From assembly GCA_903916255.1 (NCBI GenBank), contig CAIWVW010000053.1, forward strand, positions 1 to 34,059: a DNA stretch of 34,059 nt, in the 5' to 3' direction. Within the stretch, counting starts at the first letter, position 1. Each line of letters starts with the position of its first letter. Below, in pieces: positions 1 to 9,180 of the stretch. Below the pieces are notes generated by a model that was not told the DNA's origin, did no database searches, and saw only the letters and a program-made list of their open reading frames with translations. A program made the translations under genes and the position numbers. The stretch is from an uncultured Bacteroidota bacterium. GTDB taxonomy: Bacteria > Bacteroidota > Bacteroidia > JABEUT01.

Positions 1-480
1 CCTATAACTGGACACCGAATGTAAGCAGCACATCAACTGCAAGCGGACTTTCAGCAGGTACTTATTCTGTAAATATTACAGATGCTAATGGATGCTCCGG
101 TACATCAGTAAGTGTAACCATTACCCAGCCAAATATTATAGATGACAGTATTGTAACTGCGTCTGTTGTAAATGTAACCTGTAATGGGCTAAGCAACGGA
201 AGTGCAACAGTAGGCGTAATTGGAGGAACTACTCCATATACCTATAACTGGACACCGAATGTAAGCAGCACATCAACTGCAAGCGGACTTTCAGCAGGTA
301 CTTATTCTGTAAATATTACAGATGCTAATGGATGTTCGGGTACATCAGTAAGTGTAACCATTACACAGCCAGGTGTATTGAATGACAGTATTGTTACAGC
401 TTCAACTATTAATGTAATATGTAAAGGTGATTCTACAGGAAGTATTACCGTAGGCGTAATTGGAGGAACTACTCCATATA
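1..480 (+). repeat. Near-identical 240-bp tandem repeat in the SprB array
   Basis: Bases 1-120 and 241-360 differ at only two positions, and about 200-240 repeats at about 440-480. The period is 240 bp, or 80 codons. Units further downstream share the protein pattern but differ widely in DNA. This indicates a recent duplication or gene conversion at the 5' edge of the visible array. Confidence 0.9.
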
Positions 481-2975
481 CCTATAACTGGACACCAAAT
501 GTAAGCACCTCTGCGGTTGCTACTGGTTTATCAGCAGGTACTTATTCTGTAGATGTTACTGATGCCAATGGTTGTGTGGGTCAATTAGAAAGAGTTACTA
601 TTACCCAACCGGTATACAGGTTAATCGATAGTGTTGATTTTGTATATAATGTAGGATGTTACCAAGGTAACCAAGGTGAAATATCCATCGGTACCAGAGG
701 TGGAGTTCCTCCTTACACATATGTATGGACTCCGAATGTAAGTACTATATATTATGCAACAGGACTTTCAGCCGGAACGTATACTATCAGTATTACAGAT
801 AATATTGGTTGTAACCATATGTTAGCCGTAACAGTTACCCAACCTTCAGCTACGCTTATTGATACTGTAACCAGTGCCGTAAGCCCACTCTGTAGCGGTG
901 GTTTTGGAACAGCAACGATTGGTGTAACAGGCGGAACTGCTCCATATACATACTTATGGACTCCGAATGGGTATACAACAGCAACTGTTTCAACTTTACC
1001 TGCAGGTACATATACTGTTATTGTAAATGATAACCATGGATGTATGGCCACTTGTTCAGTTACTATTACACAAACACCAGCCTTGAGGGATAGTGTTGCT
1101 TCAGTAACTGAAGTGTCTTGTTACGCAGGCTCTAATGGTAGCGCAACGGTAGGTGTATCCGGAGGACTATCTCCTTATACCTATACATGGTCGCCAAATG
1201 TAAGTACAACTGCCACCGCTACAGGCCTGAGTGCAGGCACTTATTCGGTAACAGTTACAGATATGAATGGATGTTCCAGTTCAACTACTGTTATAAACAT
1301 TATGCAACCACTTGCTCTAACGGATAATATTAACGTATTGTCCAATGTAGGATGTAATGGCGGAAATGGCGGTAGTGCAACTGCTACTGTAAGCGGTGGC
1401 ACCTCTCCATATACTTACTTATGGAGCCCGGGCGGTCAAACCACTTATTCTGTATCTGGATTAGCAGCCGGAACTTATACTGTTTCAGTCACAGATAATA
1501 ATGGATGCAATAACACCACTTCTGTTACAATTTCTCAACCTACTGTATTAAAGGATACTGTTACCAGTATTACAAACTTAGTATGTAGCGGATTGGGCAG
1601 CAGTGCAACAGTAGGAACAACAGGCGGAACACAGCCATATACATATTCCTGGAACCCGAATGTAAGTACTACTGCTTCCTGCTCAAGTTTAGGTGTAGGC
1701 GTGTATACAGTTACTGTAACCGATGCTAACGGATGTATGGCTTCATGTACAGTAGATATTTCGCAACCTTCGCCTATTTATGACAGTATTGTTTCAGCCC
1801 TTACAATTGAAGTTTCCTGTCAGGGAGGCAGCAACGGAAGTGCAACAGTTGGTGTATTGGGTGGTTTCTCACCATATACATATACATGGATGCCTAACGT
1901 AAGTTCTACTGCTACAGCTACAGGACTTTCGGCCGGAACTTATTCCGTAATAGTGAATGACAGCCATGGCTGTTCAGGAAACATTGCAACAGTAACCATT
2001 ACACAACCTGCAAACGGCATTAAAGACAGTGCAGCCACAGTTGTTAATGTTGGTTGCTATGGAGGCGATGGTGGAAGTATTTCCATTGGAACCAGAGGCG
2101 GTGCAGCACCATATACATATCAATGGAGCCCGAACGTTAGTTCTGGTTATACAGCCACCGGACTTTCTGCCGGAACCTATTCTGTAACCGTAACCGACAA
2201 AAATGGTTGCAGTAATAGCCTTACTGTAACTATTACTCAACCAGCTTCTGCCCTGTCAGAAACAGTTGCATCTACCACTGACCCTATATGTTATGGTGGA
2301 ACTGGAACGGCATCGGTTAATGTTGTTGGTGGAACCTCACCATATAATTATCAGTGGGGATATGGCTTAAGTACTACTTCATCAGCTTCAGGAATACCTG
2401 CCGGTACGTATACTGTTGTAGTTATTGATGCACATGGTTGCCGCGATACTACATCTGTAACAATTACACAACCAGCTCAAATAATTGTTAATATGGTTTA
2501 TGATAACGTAACATCTCATGCAGGAGGCGGATGTAACGGTATTGCGGGTGTAACGTCTATTGTAGGCGGAACCCCACCATACACATACTTGTGGGCACCT
2601 GGCGGTCAAACAACAGACTCTATTACAAAACAATGTGCCGGAGAGTATTGTGTAACCGTTACCGATGCTAAAGGCTGTTCTGTGAATGGTTGTATAGTAG
2701 TGGGTACCACAGTAGGCATCCCAACCATTTCAGGAAGTTCTTCTATAAGTGTTTATCCTGACCCAACTAATGGTATGTTCACAGTTTCGGGCGTAACCAT
2801 CGGTCAGATAGTAGAAGTGTATAACGCTATAGGACAACAAATAAGCAGTGCGGTTGCAGACGACACCACTATGCACTTTAACATCTCTGATAAAGCAGAT
2901 GGTATTTATCTAGTAAGAATACTTTACAAAGATGGAACCGTTGCCGGACAAACAAAGATGATTAAAACGAAATAA
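1..2975 (+). CDS. SprB-repeat cell-surface protein, T9SS type A sorting domain (5' partial)
   Basis: The reading frame is open from the first complete codon at position 3, so the start lies outside the window; an ATG at 378 is only internal. The visible part has about eleven complete SprB-type repeats of roughly 76-80 residues plus one partial one. Each carries the pattern GG(T)xPYTYxWxPN, then GLSAGTYxVxVTDxNGC, then VTITQP, with one conserved Cys early and one late in the unit. The last 75 or so residues (SVYPDPTNGMFTV to the terminal KMIKTK) match a Por-secretion type A C-terminal sorting domain, so the protein should leave through the type IX secretion system and attach to the surface. 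SprB-like repeats are known from gliding-motility adhesins; motility or adhesion is inferred from that. Many Thr, Ser and Asn and almost no Lys or Arg in the repeats fit an extracellular protein. Confidence 0.9.
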   Translation, partial: YNWTPNVSSTSTASGLSAGTYSVNITDANGCSGTSVSVTITQPNIIDDSIVTASVVNVTCNGLSNGSATVGVIGGTTPYTYNWTPNVSSTSTASGLSAGTYSVNITDANGCSGTSVSVTITQPGVLNDSIVTASTINVICKGDSTGSITVGVIGGTTPYTYNWTPNVSTSAVATGLSAGTYSVDVTDANGCVGQLERVTITQPVYRLIDSVDFVYNVGCYQGNQGEISIGTRGGVPPYTYVWTPNVSTIYYATGLSAGTYTISITDNIGCNHMLAVTVTQPSATLIDTVTSAVSPLCSGGFGTATIGVTGGTAPYTYLWTPNGYTTATVSTLPAGTYTVIVNDNHGCMATCSVTITQTPALRDSVASVTEVSCYAGSNGSATVGVSGGLSPYTYTWSPNVSTTATATGLSAGTYSVTVTDMNGCSSSTTVINIMQPLALTDNINVLSNVGCNGGNGGSATATVSGGTSPYTYLWSPGGQTTYSVSGLAAGTYTVSVTDNNGCNNTTSVTISQPTVLKDTVTSITNLVCSGLGSSATVGTTGGTQPYTYSWNPNVSTTASCSSLGVGVYTVTVTDANGCMASCTVDISQPSPIYDSIVSALTIEVSCQGGSNGSATVGVLGGFSPYTYTWMPNVSSTATATGLSAGTYSVIVNDSHGCSGNIATVTITQPANGIKDSAATVVNVGCYGGDGGSISIGTRGGAAPYTYQWSPNVSSGYTATGLSAGTYSVTVTDKNGCSNSLTVTITQPASALSETVASTTDPICYGGTGTASVNVVGGTSPYNYQWGYGLSTTSSASGIPAGTYTVVVIDAHGCRDTTSVTITQPAQIIVNMVYDNVTSHAGGGCNGIAGVTSIVGGTPPYTYLWAPGGQTTDSITKQCAGEYCVTVTDAKGCSVNGCIVVGTTVGIPTISGSSSISVYPDPTNGMFTVSGVTIGQIVEVYNAIGQQISSAVADDTTMHFNISDKADGIYLVRILYKDGTVAGQTKMIKTK

Positions 2976-2994
2976 GTTTTAATTGTACAGACAG

Positions 2995-3025
2995 AAAAGG
3001 AGGGTTTTTTAACCCTCCTTTTTTT
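2995..3025 (+). terminator. Rho-independent terminator after the SprB gene
   Basis: A perfect 12-bp stem (2995-3006 with 3011-3022) has a TTTT loop and runs into a T tract ending at 3025. It lies 20 bp after the stop codon. It should separate the partial SprB gene from the downstream genes. Confidence 0.93.
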
Positions 3026-3278
3026 GTGCCGCATTTTCGTTAATTTAGAAATGCCAATAGCTGAAACTCCATAGTTTGTATATGCTTTAAGAAGTTATTT
3101 CCTATTGTGAATCATTGTTTTTTCGAGTGGTTGAAAAATAATAATTGAAATATGGTATGTATTCCCTGAGTAGTATACAATTTTTTTTAAATTTGTGAGT
3201 TAATGATATTACCAAATACCACTAATTAAATTACCAATAATTCTTTTAATCTGAACCCCCTATTTATAGAAGAAAAAT
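3026..3278 (+). other. Intergenic region with a possible promoter
   Basis: AT-rich DNA between the terminator and the next gene. A perfect Bacteroidota -7 element, TAAATTTG, lies at 3188-3195, about 80 bp before the ATG at 3279. I found no TTG at the usual 19-21 bp upstream of it, so the promoter is weakly supported. No other gene, RNA or clear repeat is seen. Confidence 0.4.
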
Positions 3279-3710
3279 ATGAAAAAATTATACTTTATTT
3301 TTATTCTTGCACTTTTGCCTTTATCCGGGATTTTAAAGGCGCAGATTACCGAAAATTGGACACCCTGTTCTGAGAATCCTGTCGATGGAACATTTGGTAT
3401 TAATGGAGTTAGAGCCTATTACCAATTGAGTACATGCAATAATCTTGAAACGGTTTTACTTAAAGTGGAGAACCTGAACGGATATGCCGTGAAGGTAGGT
3501 TGGAACGATGTTGTTTATACCAATGACGATAAGAAGCTGCAATTAAGCGGCCCTCAGGATTCGCTTACCATTGCTCCCAACAGTTCTGCAATTGGTGAAT
3601 GTAACAACATGAACAGTAAGTTGGCAATAAAATTAAATGATTTTGGAACAGATAAGTATAATTTTTTAACCTTCCGGGTTATAAACTTTGACTTTGTTCC
3701 GGTTCATTAA
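3279..3710 (+). CDS. Small exported protein of unknown function
   Basis: 143 residues. The N-terminus (MKKLYFIFILALLPLSGILKAQ, here described as residues 1-22) is a typical signal peptide with two Lys, a hydrophobic core and an AQ junction common in Bacteroidota. The mature part is short and rich in beta-prone and Asn residues, with three Cys at about mature positions 9, 33 and 87. No sorting domain or lipobox is seen, so the periplasm is the likely place, or export by a route not visible here. I do not recognise the family. It sits 60 bp before the large adhesin gene with no terminator between, so the two may share a transcript and the small protein may help adhesin folding or surface display. 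That role is only inferred from position. Confidence 0.75.
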   Translation: MKKLYFIFILALLPLSGILKAQITENWTPCSENPVDGTFGINGVRAYYQLSTCNNLETVLLKVENLNGYAVKVGWNDVVYTNDDKKLQLSGPQDSLTIAPNSSAIGECNNMNSKLAIKLNDFGTDKYNFLTFRVINFDFVPVH

Positions 3711-3770
3711 TCATCGTTTTCTTGATACTAATAAATGTAAAAATAGTGCGCGTATAAAATAAAATTTCAA

Positions 3771-6700
3771 ATGAAAAAAAAATACTTAACCCTTGTAGCC
3801 CTTGTATTTTTAAGCTATAGTTTCGTTTTTTCCCAGGCTGTTACTTTCAGCTATACCGGTGCTGCGCAAACTTATACTGTGCCATGTGGTGTTACAACCC
3901 TTTCTGTTACCGTTTATGGCGCAGAGGGAATGGGGAATACCAATAATGTTTTAGCAGGTGGACTGGGTGGGGAAGTTGTTGGGACCATTACAGTAGTCCC
4001 CTGCGAAGTTCTTCAAATTAATGTTGGCGGCGGCGGGGTTAATAATACAACTGCAGGCGGCTGGAATGGGGGTGGTTCCGGAGGTATTGCCGGATGTGCT
4101 TCGGCCAGTGGCGGCGGCGGCGGCGGCGCTTCAGATATACGTGTTTCTCCGTATGCATTGGCAAATCGTTTAGTAGTAGCCGGTGGCGGTGGCGGAACAA
4201 GTGGTGACAGAAGAGTAGGTTGCGGCCCCGGTGCGGGTAGCGGCGGCGGCGGCGGTTATTATGGCGGCGGCGGCGGCGGCGGATATAGTGGACATCCTGG
4301 TGCTGGTGGTTCGCAAGTGGCTGGCGGAGTAGGTGGGTTAGGTGGTAATTCATGCCCCCCCCCTGCAGCTGCAGGAACAAATGGCGCTTTAGGAGTTGGT
4401 GGCAATGGCGGAGCTGCTGTTGCAAATAACCAATTTGGAAGTGCAACGGGCTGCACAGGTGGTGCAGGCGGAGCTGCTACCGGAGCAACAGGTGTTATTT
4501 GTGGCGGTATGGATTGCTTGGGTACAGGTACGTGGAGAGGCGGAGCCGGCGGCGGTGGCAGTAACTATACGGGAGGACTGACCATTGTTACTTCCGATTT
4601 ACAAGGCATACAATCCGGTAATGGACAAATAATTATTACACCTTCAGGCGCTTGTATTCCGTTGGCGGTAACTACTACAGTTACAAACCCAACCTGCGGC
4701 AATTGCAATGGCAGTATTATTGCTAACGTGGTTGGCGGAAGTTCACCATATACATACTTATGGACTCCTGGGAACCAAACAAATTCTACAATAACCGGTC
4801 TTTGTGCAAATACCTATACAGTAGTAGTAAATGATGCCTGTGGTAATTCTGTAACTTCAACTGTTACATTAACCTCCACAGCTCTTACACTATCGTTAAA
4901 TGCAACAGGAAATGAACCATGCAACGGAAACTGTGTAGGCAGTGCAGCTACAGTTATTACGGGCGGAACCGCTCCATTTACATACAACTGGACACCAACA
5001 GGTGGAACCAATTCCACTGCTAATGGTTTGTGTGCCGGAACATATACCTGTGTAGTATCAGACATAAACGGATGTACCGGTACGGCAACAGTAACTATTA
5101 CTGAACCGGCCTTGCTTACTGCAAACATAACCCCGGTAAACGAAAGTTGCTTCGGTGGAAATAATGCCACGGCTACCGTTACGGCGGCTGGTGGAACTAT
5201 TCCATATACCTATTCATGGACACCAACTGCGCAAACAAATGCCACTGCTACGGGACTTAGTATTGGTTCATATACGGTCACGGTAACTGATAATAACGGT
5301 TGTACAACTACGGCCTCGGTAACCATTACCCAGCCTACACCTGTAACAGCAACAATGGGCATACCTACCAATGTGTCGTGTAACGCAGGCGCTAATGGAA
5401 GCGCTACCGTCACTCCCGGAGGCGGAACACCCAATTATACCTATTTATGGACACCTACTGGACAAACGAATGCAACAGCTACCGGATTATCTGCCGGTAA
5501 TTATACCGTAACGGTAACTGATGCAAATGGATGTACGGCTACAACTTCGGTCACAATTACACAACCAACTCCACTGACTGCTACTATGGGTGTGCCCACA
5601 AATGTATTATGCAGCGGTGGAAATAATGGCAGTGTTACTGTAACAGCAGGAGGTGGTACACCCAACTATACCTATTTATGGACTCCAACAGGAGAGACTA
5701 ATGCTACTGCAACAGGGTTAACAGCCGGGACATATACGGTAACTGTAACCGATGCCAACGGATGTACAGCAACAGCCACTGCTACAATAACAGAGCCAAA
5801 CCCTATAAATACTACTATTACTTTTACCCAGGCTACATGTAATCAGCCCAATGGAACCTCAACGGTAGTTGTAACCGGCGGAACTCCTGCATACGCATAT
5901 TTATGGAACCCGTCTGGGGAAACCACAGCTACAGCCACCGGATTATCTGCGGGTACTTATTCGGTTGTTATAACCGACAATAACGGGTGTACAGCTACCG
6001 CTACTGTTAACGTAACAGAACCTATTGCAGTTAATGCATCCATTACAGCCATTACCAATGTAAGTTGTTTCGGAGGCAGTAATGCAAGCCTTACTGTAAC
6101 TGCAACTCCGGGTGCTCCACCGTATACATATTTATGGGCACCTACAGGGCAAACAAACGCAACAGCAACGGGATTATCTGCCGGAGTTTATACGGTAACT
6201 GTTACAGATAATAACGGATGTGTAGTAACTATTATACAAACAGTAACCCAGCCAACAGGTTTAACAGCCACTATAGGTGGGCCGACAAATGTGTTATGCT
6301 TTGGAGGAAATAATGGCAGCGCTACAGTAACAGGCAGTGGCGGTACACCTAGTTATACCTATTTATGGACACCTACAGGACAAACAAATGCAACCGCTAC
6401 AGGATTAACGGCAGGGGCATATACAGTTATGGTTACAGATTCGAATGGGTGTTCGGCGACGGCTTCAGTAAGAATTACCGAGCCAACTCTTTTAACTGCC
6501 ACATTGGGAAATCCAACCAATGTTTTATGCAATGGCGGAAATAATGGCTCCATTACTGTTACAGGTGGAGGCGGTACACCTAATTATACTTATTTATGGA
6601 CTCCTTCGGCGCAAACAAATGCAACCGCTACAGGATTAATTGCAGGTTCATATACAGTTACCGTTACAGATAATAATGGGTGCACAGCCACGGCCTCCGT

Positions 6701-9125
6701 CACTATTACACAACCAACTGTTTTAACTGCTACCACAAGCTTTACACAGGCCAGTTGCAATTTAAGTAATGGAAGTGCTACTGTAGTGCCAGTTGGTGGG
6801 ACTGGTCCGTATACGTATTCATGGAACCCAAGTGGCAATACGAATGCCACAGCCACTGGTTTAGCAGCGGGTAACTATACCGTTACCGTAACAGATAATG
6901 ACGGGTGCGGTGTTACTGCGGCAGTTACAGTGACGCAGCCTTCAGCGGTTACTGCGACTATTACGTCCAGCACAAATATTTTATGTAACGGGGGAAATAA
7001 TGGTTCTGCTACTGTAACAGCCGCCGGTGGAACAATGCCTTATGTATACTCATGGGCTCCAGGTGGACAGACAAACGCCATAGCCACCGGGCTTACTGCG
7101 GGCATTTATGTTGTAACGGTTACAGATGCTAATGGGTGTATAATTACAGCTTCTGTTACTATAACACAACCGTTGGCGTTAACAGCCACTATGGGTGCTC
7201 CGACACAAGTTCTTTGCAATGGCGGAAATAATGGAGCCGCTACTGTAACAGTAAGCGGCGGAACACTGAATTATTCTTACCTATGGACACCTGCCGGTGG
7301 AAATGGCGCGACAGGTACCGGGCTTACGGCGGGTTCATATACTGTTACAGTAACAGACGCAAATGGCTGCACAGCCACGGCATCTGTAGTAATAACTCAA
7401 CCGACGCTGTTAACCGCTACAATGGGGACTATTGTTAATGTGAAATGCAGCGGACAAGCAGATGGAAGCGCCACTGTAAATGTTACAGGAGGTACTCCAA
7501 TTTATGCCTATGTATGGACCCCGTCCGGAGGTTCAACTGCTACAGGAACCGGATTGTCAGCAGGTTCATACACAGTAACGGTGACCGATTTTGACGGATG
7601 CACCGCTACTGCTACAGCAACCATAAATCAACCGAACGTATTGGTAACCTCTGCCACATCTACCAATGTAAGTTGTTTTGGAGGAAATAACGGTACTGCC
7701 ACCTCTACCACAACAGGCGGAACTACACCGTATGCGTATTTATGGAGTAATGGTAATATAACTGCCAATGCATCTAATCTTACCGCAGGTTCGTATACCC
7801 TTACTGTTACCGATGCCAATAATTGTACGGCTACAGCCTCAGTAACCATTACGGAGCCTACAAGGCTTACAGTTACAGCAACCGGACCTCAAATGGTATG
7901 CTCAGGTGCCCCTGCATTCTTAAGTGCCACAGCAACCGGCGGCACTCCTCCATATTTATACAATTGGACACCTGCCGGGGGAACGAGTTCATCAACTACG
8001 GTTAACCCCGTTTCTACAACTACGTATACCATTACCATAACCGATGCTAACGGATGCACGGCCCAGGCAACCGTATTAGTGGTTACAGGAGCACCGCTTG
8101 TATTAAATGTTTCCGGTAATGCCTCAGTATGCCCGGGTGCATCTATTACTTTAACAGCAACTGCTTCGGGAGGTGATGGAGCTTATAACTTTGTTTGGCT
8201 GCCAAGCAATCAAACCACGCAGTCTGTAACATTTACCCCTACGAAAGATTCCTCCGTTACCATAGAATTAACGGATGGATGTAAATCTGCTCTGCAGAGC
8301 ATAACCATTCCGATAGCGGTTAATCCATTGCCAAGTATATCATTCAGTTCAGATGTTTATTCCGGATGTAAACCGCTCTGCATACAGTTCCATGATTTAT
8401 CCACTATTGCATCGGGCAGTATTGCGCAATGGAAATGGGGTTTTGGTAATGGTGACAGCCTTAGCCAGAAAAACCCTATCTATTGTTATAATGATACGGG
8501 AAATTTTTCTGTGAGTTTAACTGAAATATCAGACAGTGGTTGCAGCAGTACCCTCAAGGTATTAAATTTGATTAACGTATATCCTACGCCAAATGCCGCC
8601 TTTAGCTATACTCCTCAATCAATCAGTATCATAAATCCGCAGGTTCAGTTTACCGATTTAAGTACTTCGAAATACCCTTTACAGCAATGGTATTGGAGGT
8701 TCTATCAAGGTTCTGATTCACTTGATTTGCAAGAAAACCCGCAACACACCTATACCGATACCGGCACTTTCTGCGCTACATTAGTGGTAGTTGATTTGCA
8801 CGGTTGTTTAGATAGTGTTACCAATTGCCTCGTGATAAACCCGGCGTATGCATTATACATACCTTCCGGATTCTCTCCGAATGGAGATGGAATTAATGAT
8901 GTGTTTATGCCGAAAGGTTCTTATGTTAAAACCTATGAAATGTACATTTTCGACAGGTGGGGAATGCAATTGTTCCACAGTACTGATATGAATAATGGTT
9001 GGGACGGAACCACAAAAGGCGGTTCGACACTTTGCCAGGAAGATACATATGTATATCTTATAAATGTTACAGATACACAGGGAAACAACCACTCTTATAC
9101 AGGTGCTGTCAGCCTGATTAAGTAA
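3771..9125 (+). CDS. Large SprB-repeat adhesin with Gly-rich domain, PKD domains and CHU_C C-terminus
   Basis: 1784 residues. Order: signal peptide (1 to about 21); Gly-rich domain (about 25-293) with many GGGG runs, resembling the ALK-type glycine-rich fold; about fourteen SprB units (about 296-1365) of 74-78 residues with CxGGNNGSATV, YTYLWTPxGQTNATATGL and YTVTVTDxNGCTATASVTITQP; two more divergent Ig-like units; two PKD-like domains (about 1522-1690) with WKWGFGNGDS and HTYTDTGTF; and a gliding-motility-associated C-terminal domain (about 1697-1784) with FSPNGDGINDVF, FDRWG and WDG. CHU_C ends are T9SS type B sorting signals, so this is a secreted surface adhesin, plausibly for gliding or attachment. 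Gly codons in the Gly-rich part are mostly GGC, a local GC-rich island in AT-rich DNA. A nine-C run at 4355-4363 lies in frame. The next gene is convergent behind a shared terminator. Confidence 0.93.
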   Translation: MKKKYLTLVALVFLSYSFVFSQAVTFSYTGAAQTYTVPCGVTTLSVTVYGAEGMGNTNNVLAGGLGGEVVGTITVVPCEVLQINVGGGGVNNTTAGGWNGGGSGGIAGCASASGGGGGGASDIRVSPYALANRLVVAGGGGGTSGDRRVGCGPGAGSGGGGGYYGGGGGGGYSGHPGAGGSQVAGGVGGLGGNSCPPPAAAGTNGALGVGGNGGAAVANNQFGSATGCTGGAGGAATGATGVICGGMDCLGTGTWRGGAGGGGSNYTGGLTIVTSDLQGIQSGNGQIIITPSGACIPLAVTTTVTNPTCGNCNGSIIANVVGGSSPYTYLWTPGNQTNSTITGLCANTYTVVVNDACGNSVTSTVTLTSTALTLSLNATGNEPCNGNCVGSAATVITGGTAPFTYNWTPTGGTNSTANGLCAGTYTCVVSDINGCTGTATVTITEPALLTANITPVNESCFGGNNATATVTAAGGTIPYTYSWTPTAQTNATATGLSIGSYTVTVTDNNGCTTTASVTITQPTPVTATMGIPTNVSCNAGANGSATVTPGGGTPNYTYLWTPTGQTNATATGLSAGNYTVTVTDANGCTATTSVTITQPTPLTATMGVPTNVLCSGGNNGSVTVTAGGGTPNYTYLWTPTGETNATATGLTAGTYTVTVTDANGCTATATATITEPNPINTTITFTQATCNQPNGTSTVVVTGGTPAYAYLWNPSGETTATATGLSAGTYSVVITDNNGCTATATVNVTEPIAVNASITAITNVSCFGGSNASLTVTATPGAPPYTYLWAPTGQTNATATGLSAGVYTVTVTDNNGCVVTIIQTVTQPTGLTATIGGPTNVLCFGGNNGSATVTGSGGTPSYTYLWTPTGQTNATATGLTAGAYTVMVTDSNGCSATASVRITEPTLLTATLGNPTNVLCNGGNNGSITVTGGGGTPNYTYLWTPSAQTNATATGLIAGSYTVTVTDNNGCTATASVTITQPTVLTATTSFTQASCNLSNGSATVVPVGGTGPYTYSWNPSGNTNATATGLAAGNYTVTVTDNDGCGVTAAVTVTQPSAVTATITSSTNILCNGGNNGSATVTAAGGTMPYVYSWAPGGQTNAIATGLTAGIYVVTVTDANGCIITASVTITQPLALTATMGAPTQVLCNGGNNGAATVTVSGGTLNYSYLWTPAGGNGATGTGLTAGSYTVTVTDANGCTATASVVITQPTLLTATMGTIVNVKCSGQADGSATVNVTGGTPIYAYVWTPSGGSTATGTGLSAGSYTVTVTDFDGCTATATATINQPNVLVTSATSTNVSCFGGNNGTATSTTTGGTTPYAYLWSNGNITANASNLTAGSYTLTVTDANNCTATASVTITEPTRLTVTATGPQMVCSGAPAFLSATATGGTPPYLYNWTPAGGTSSSTTVNPVSTTTYTITITDANGCTAQATVLVVTGAPLVLNVSGNASVCPGASITLTATASGGDGAYNFVWLPSNQTTQSVTFTPTKDSSVTIELTDGCKSALQSITIPIAVNPLPSISFSSDVYSGCKPLCIQFHDLSTIASGSIAQWKWGFGNGDSLSQKNPIYCYNDTGNFSVSLTEISDSGCSSTLKVLNLINVYPTPNAAFSYTPQSISIINPQVQFTDLSTSKYPLQQWYWRFYQGSDSLDLQENPQHTYTDTGTFCATLVVVDLHGCLDSVTNCLVINPAYALYIPSGFSPNGDGINDVFMPKGSYVKTYEMYIFDRWGMQLFHSTDMNNGWDGTTKGGSTLCQEDTYVYLINVTDTQGNNHSYTGAVSLIK
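4110..4280 (+). repeat. (GGC)n trinucleotide runs in the Gly-rich domain
   Basis: Six uninterrupted GGC units lie at 4110-4127 and six at 4263-4280, with a shorter run just before the second. All are in frame as poly-Gly. Slippage here would change the number of Gly residues without breaking the frame. Confidence 0.85.
4355..4363 (+). repeat. Nine-C homopolymer inside the adhesin gene
   Basis: Nine consecutive C at 4355-4363 encode part of a Cys-Pro-Pro-Pro-Ala stretch. The tract is in frame in this sequence. Gain or loss of one C would end translation before the SprB repeats and sorting domain. Confidence 0.9.
4656..7865 (+). repeat. Array of about 14 SprB-type protein repeats
   Basis: Units of about 222-234 bp encode one SprB repeat each. 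They are similar in protein but diverged in DNA, unlike the near-identical copies at 1-360. Units 4, 5, 8, 9, 11 and 12 of this array share the opening TAT(M/I/L)G or TATIT and the CxGGNNG block and are the most alike; units 6 and 10 share a different opening with FTQA(T/S)CN, suggesting block-wise duplication. Confidence 0.85.
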
Positions 9126-9140
9126 GATTCAAATTAATTG

Positions 9141-9178
9141 AAAAGCCTCTCCTAATATAGACTCGGAGGGGCTTTTTT
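9141..9178. terminator. Bidirectional terminator between the adhesin gene and hemN
   Basis: AAAAGCCTCTCC (9141-9152) pairs with GGAGGGGCTTTT (9165-9176) with one G-T position. There are A residues on one side and T residues on the other. It lies between two convergent stop codons (9125 and 9181) and can serve both strands. Confidence 0.9.
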
Positions 9179-9180
9179 AT

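Noticed and set aside
4039-4581. Open frames on the other strand and in another frame across the Gly-rich region
   Set aside because: They are by-products of the GGC-rich coding DNA (Pro-, Arg- or His-rich low-complexity products) and have no start context or family features.
1-7865. Regular repeats that could be mistaken for a CRISPR array or satellite DNA
   Set aside because: The repeats are in one open reading frame, 222-240 bp long, encode SprB protein units and have no short identical repeat with unique spacers.
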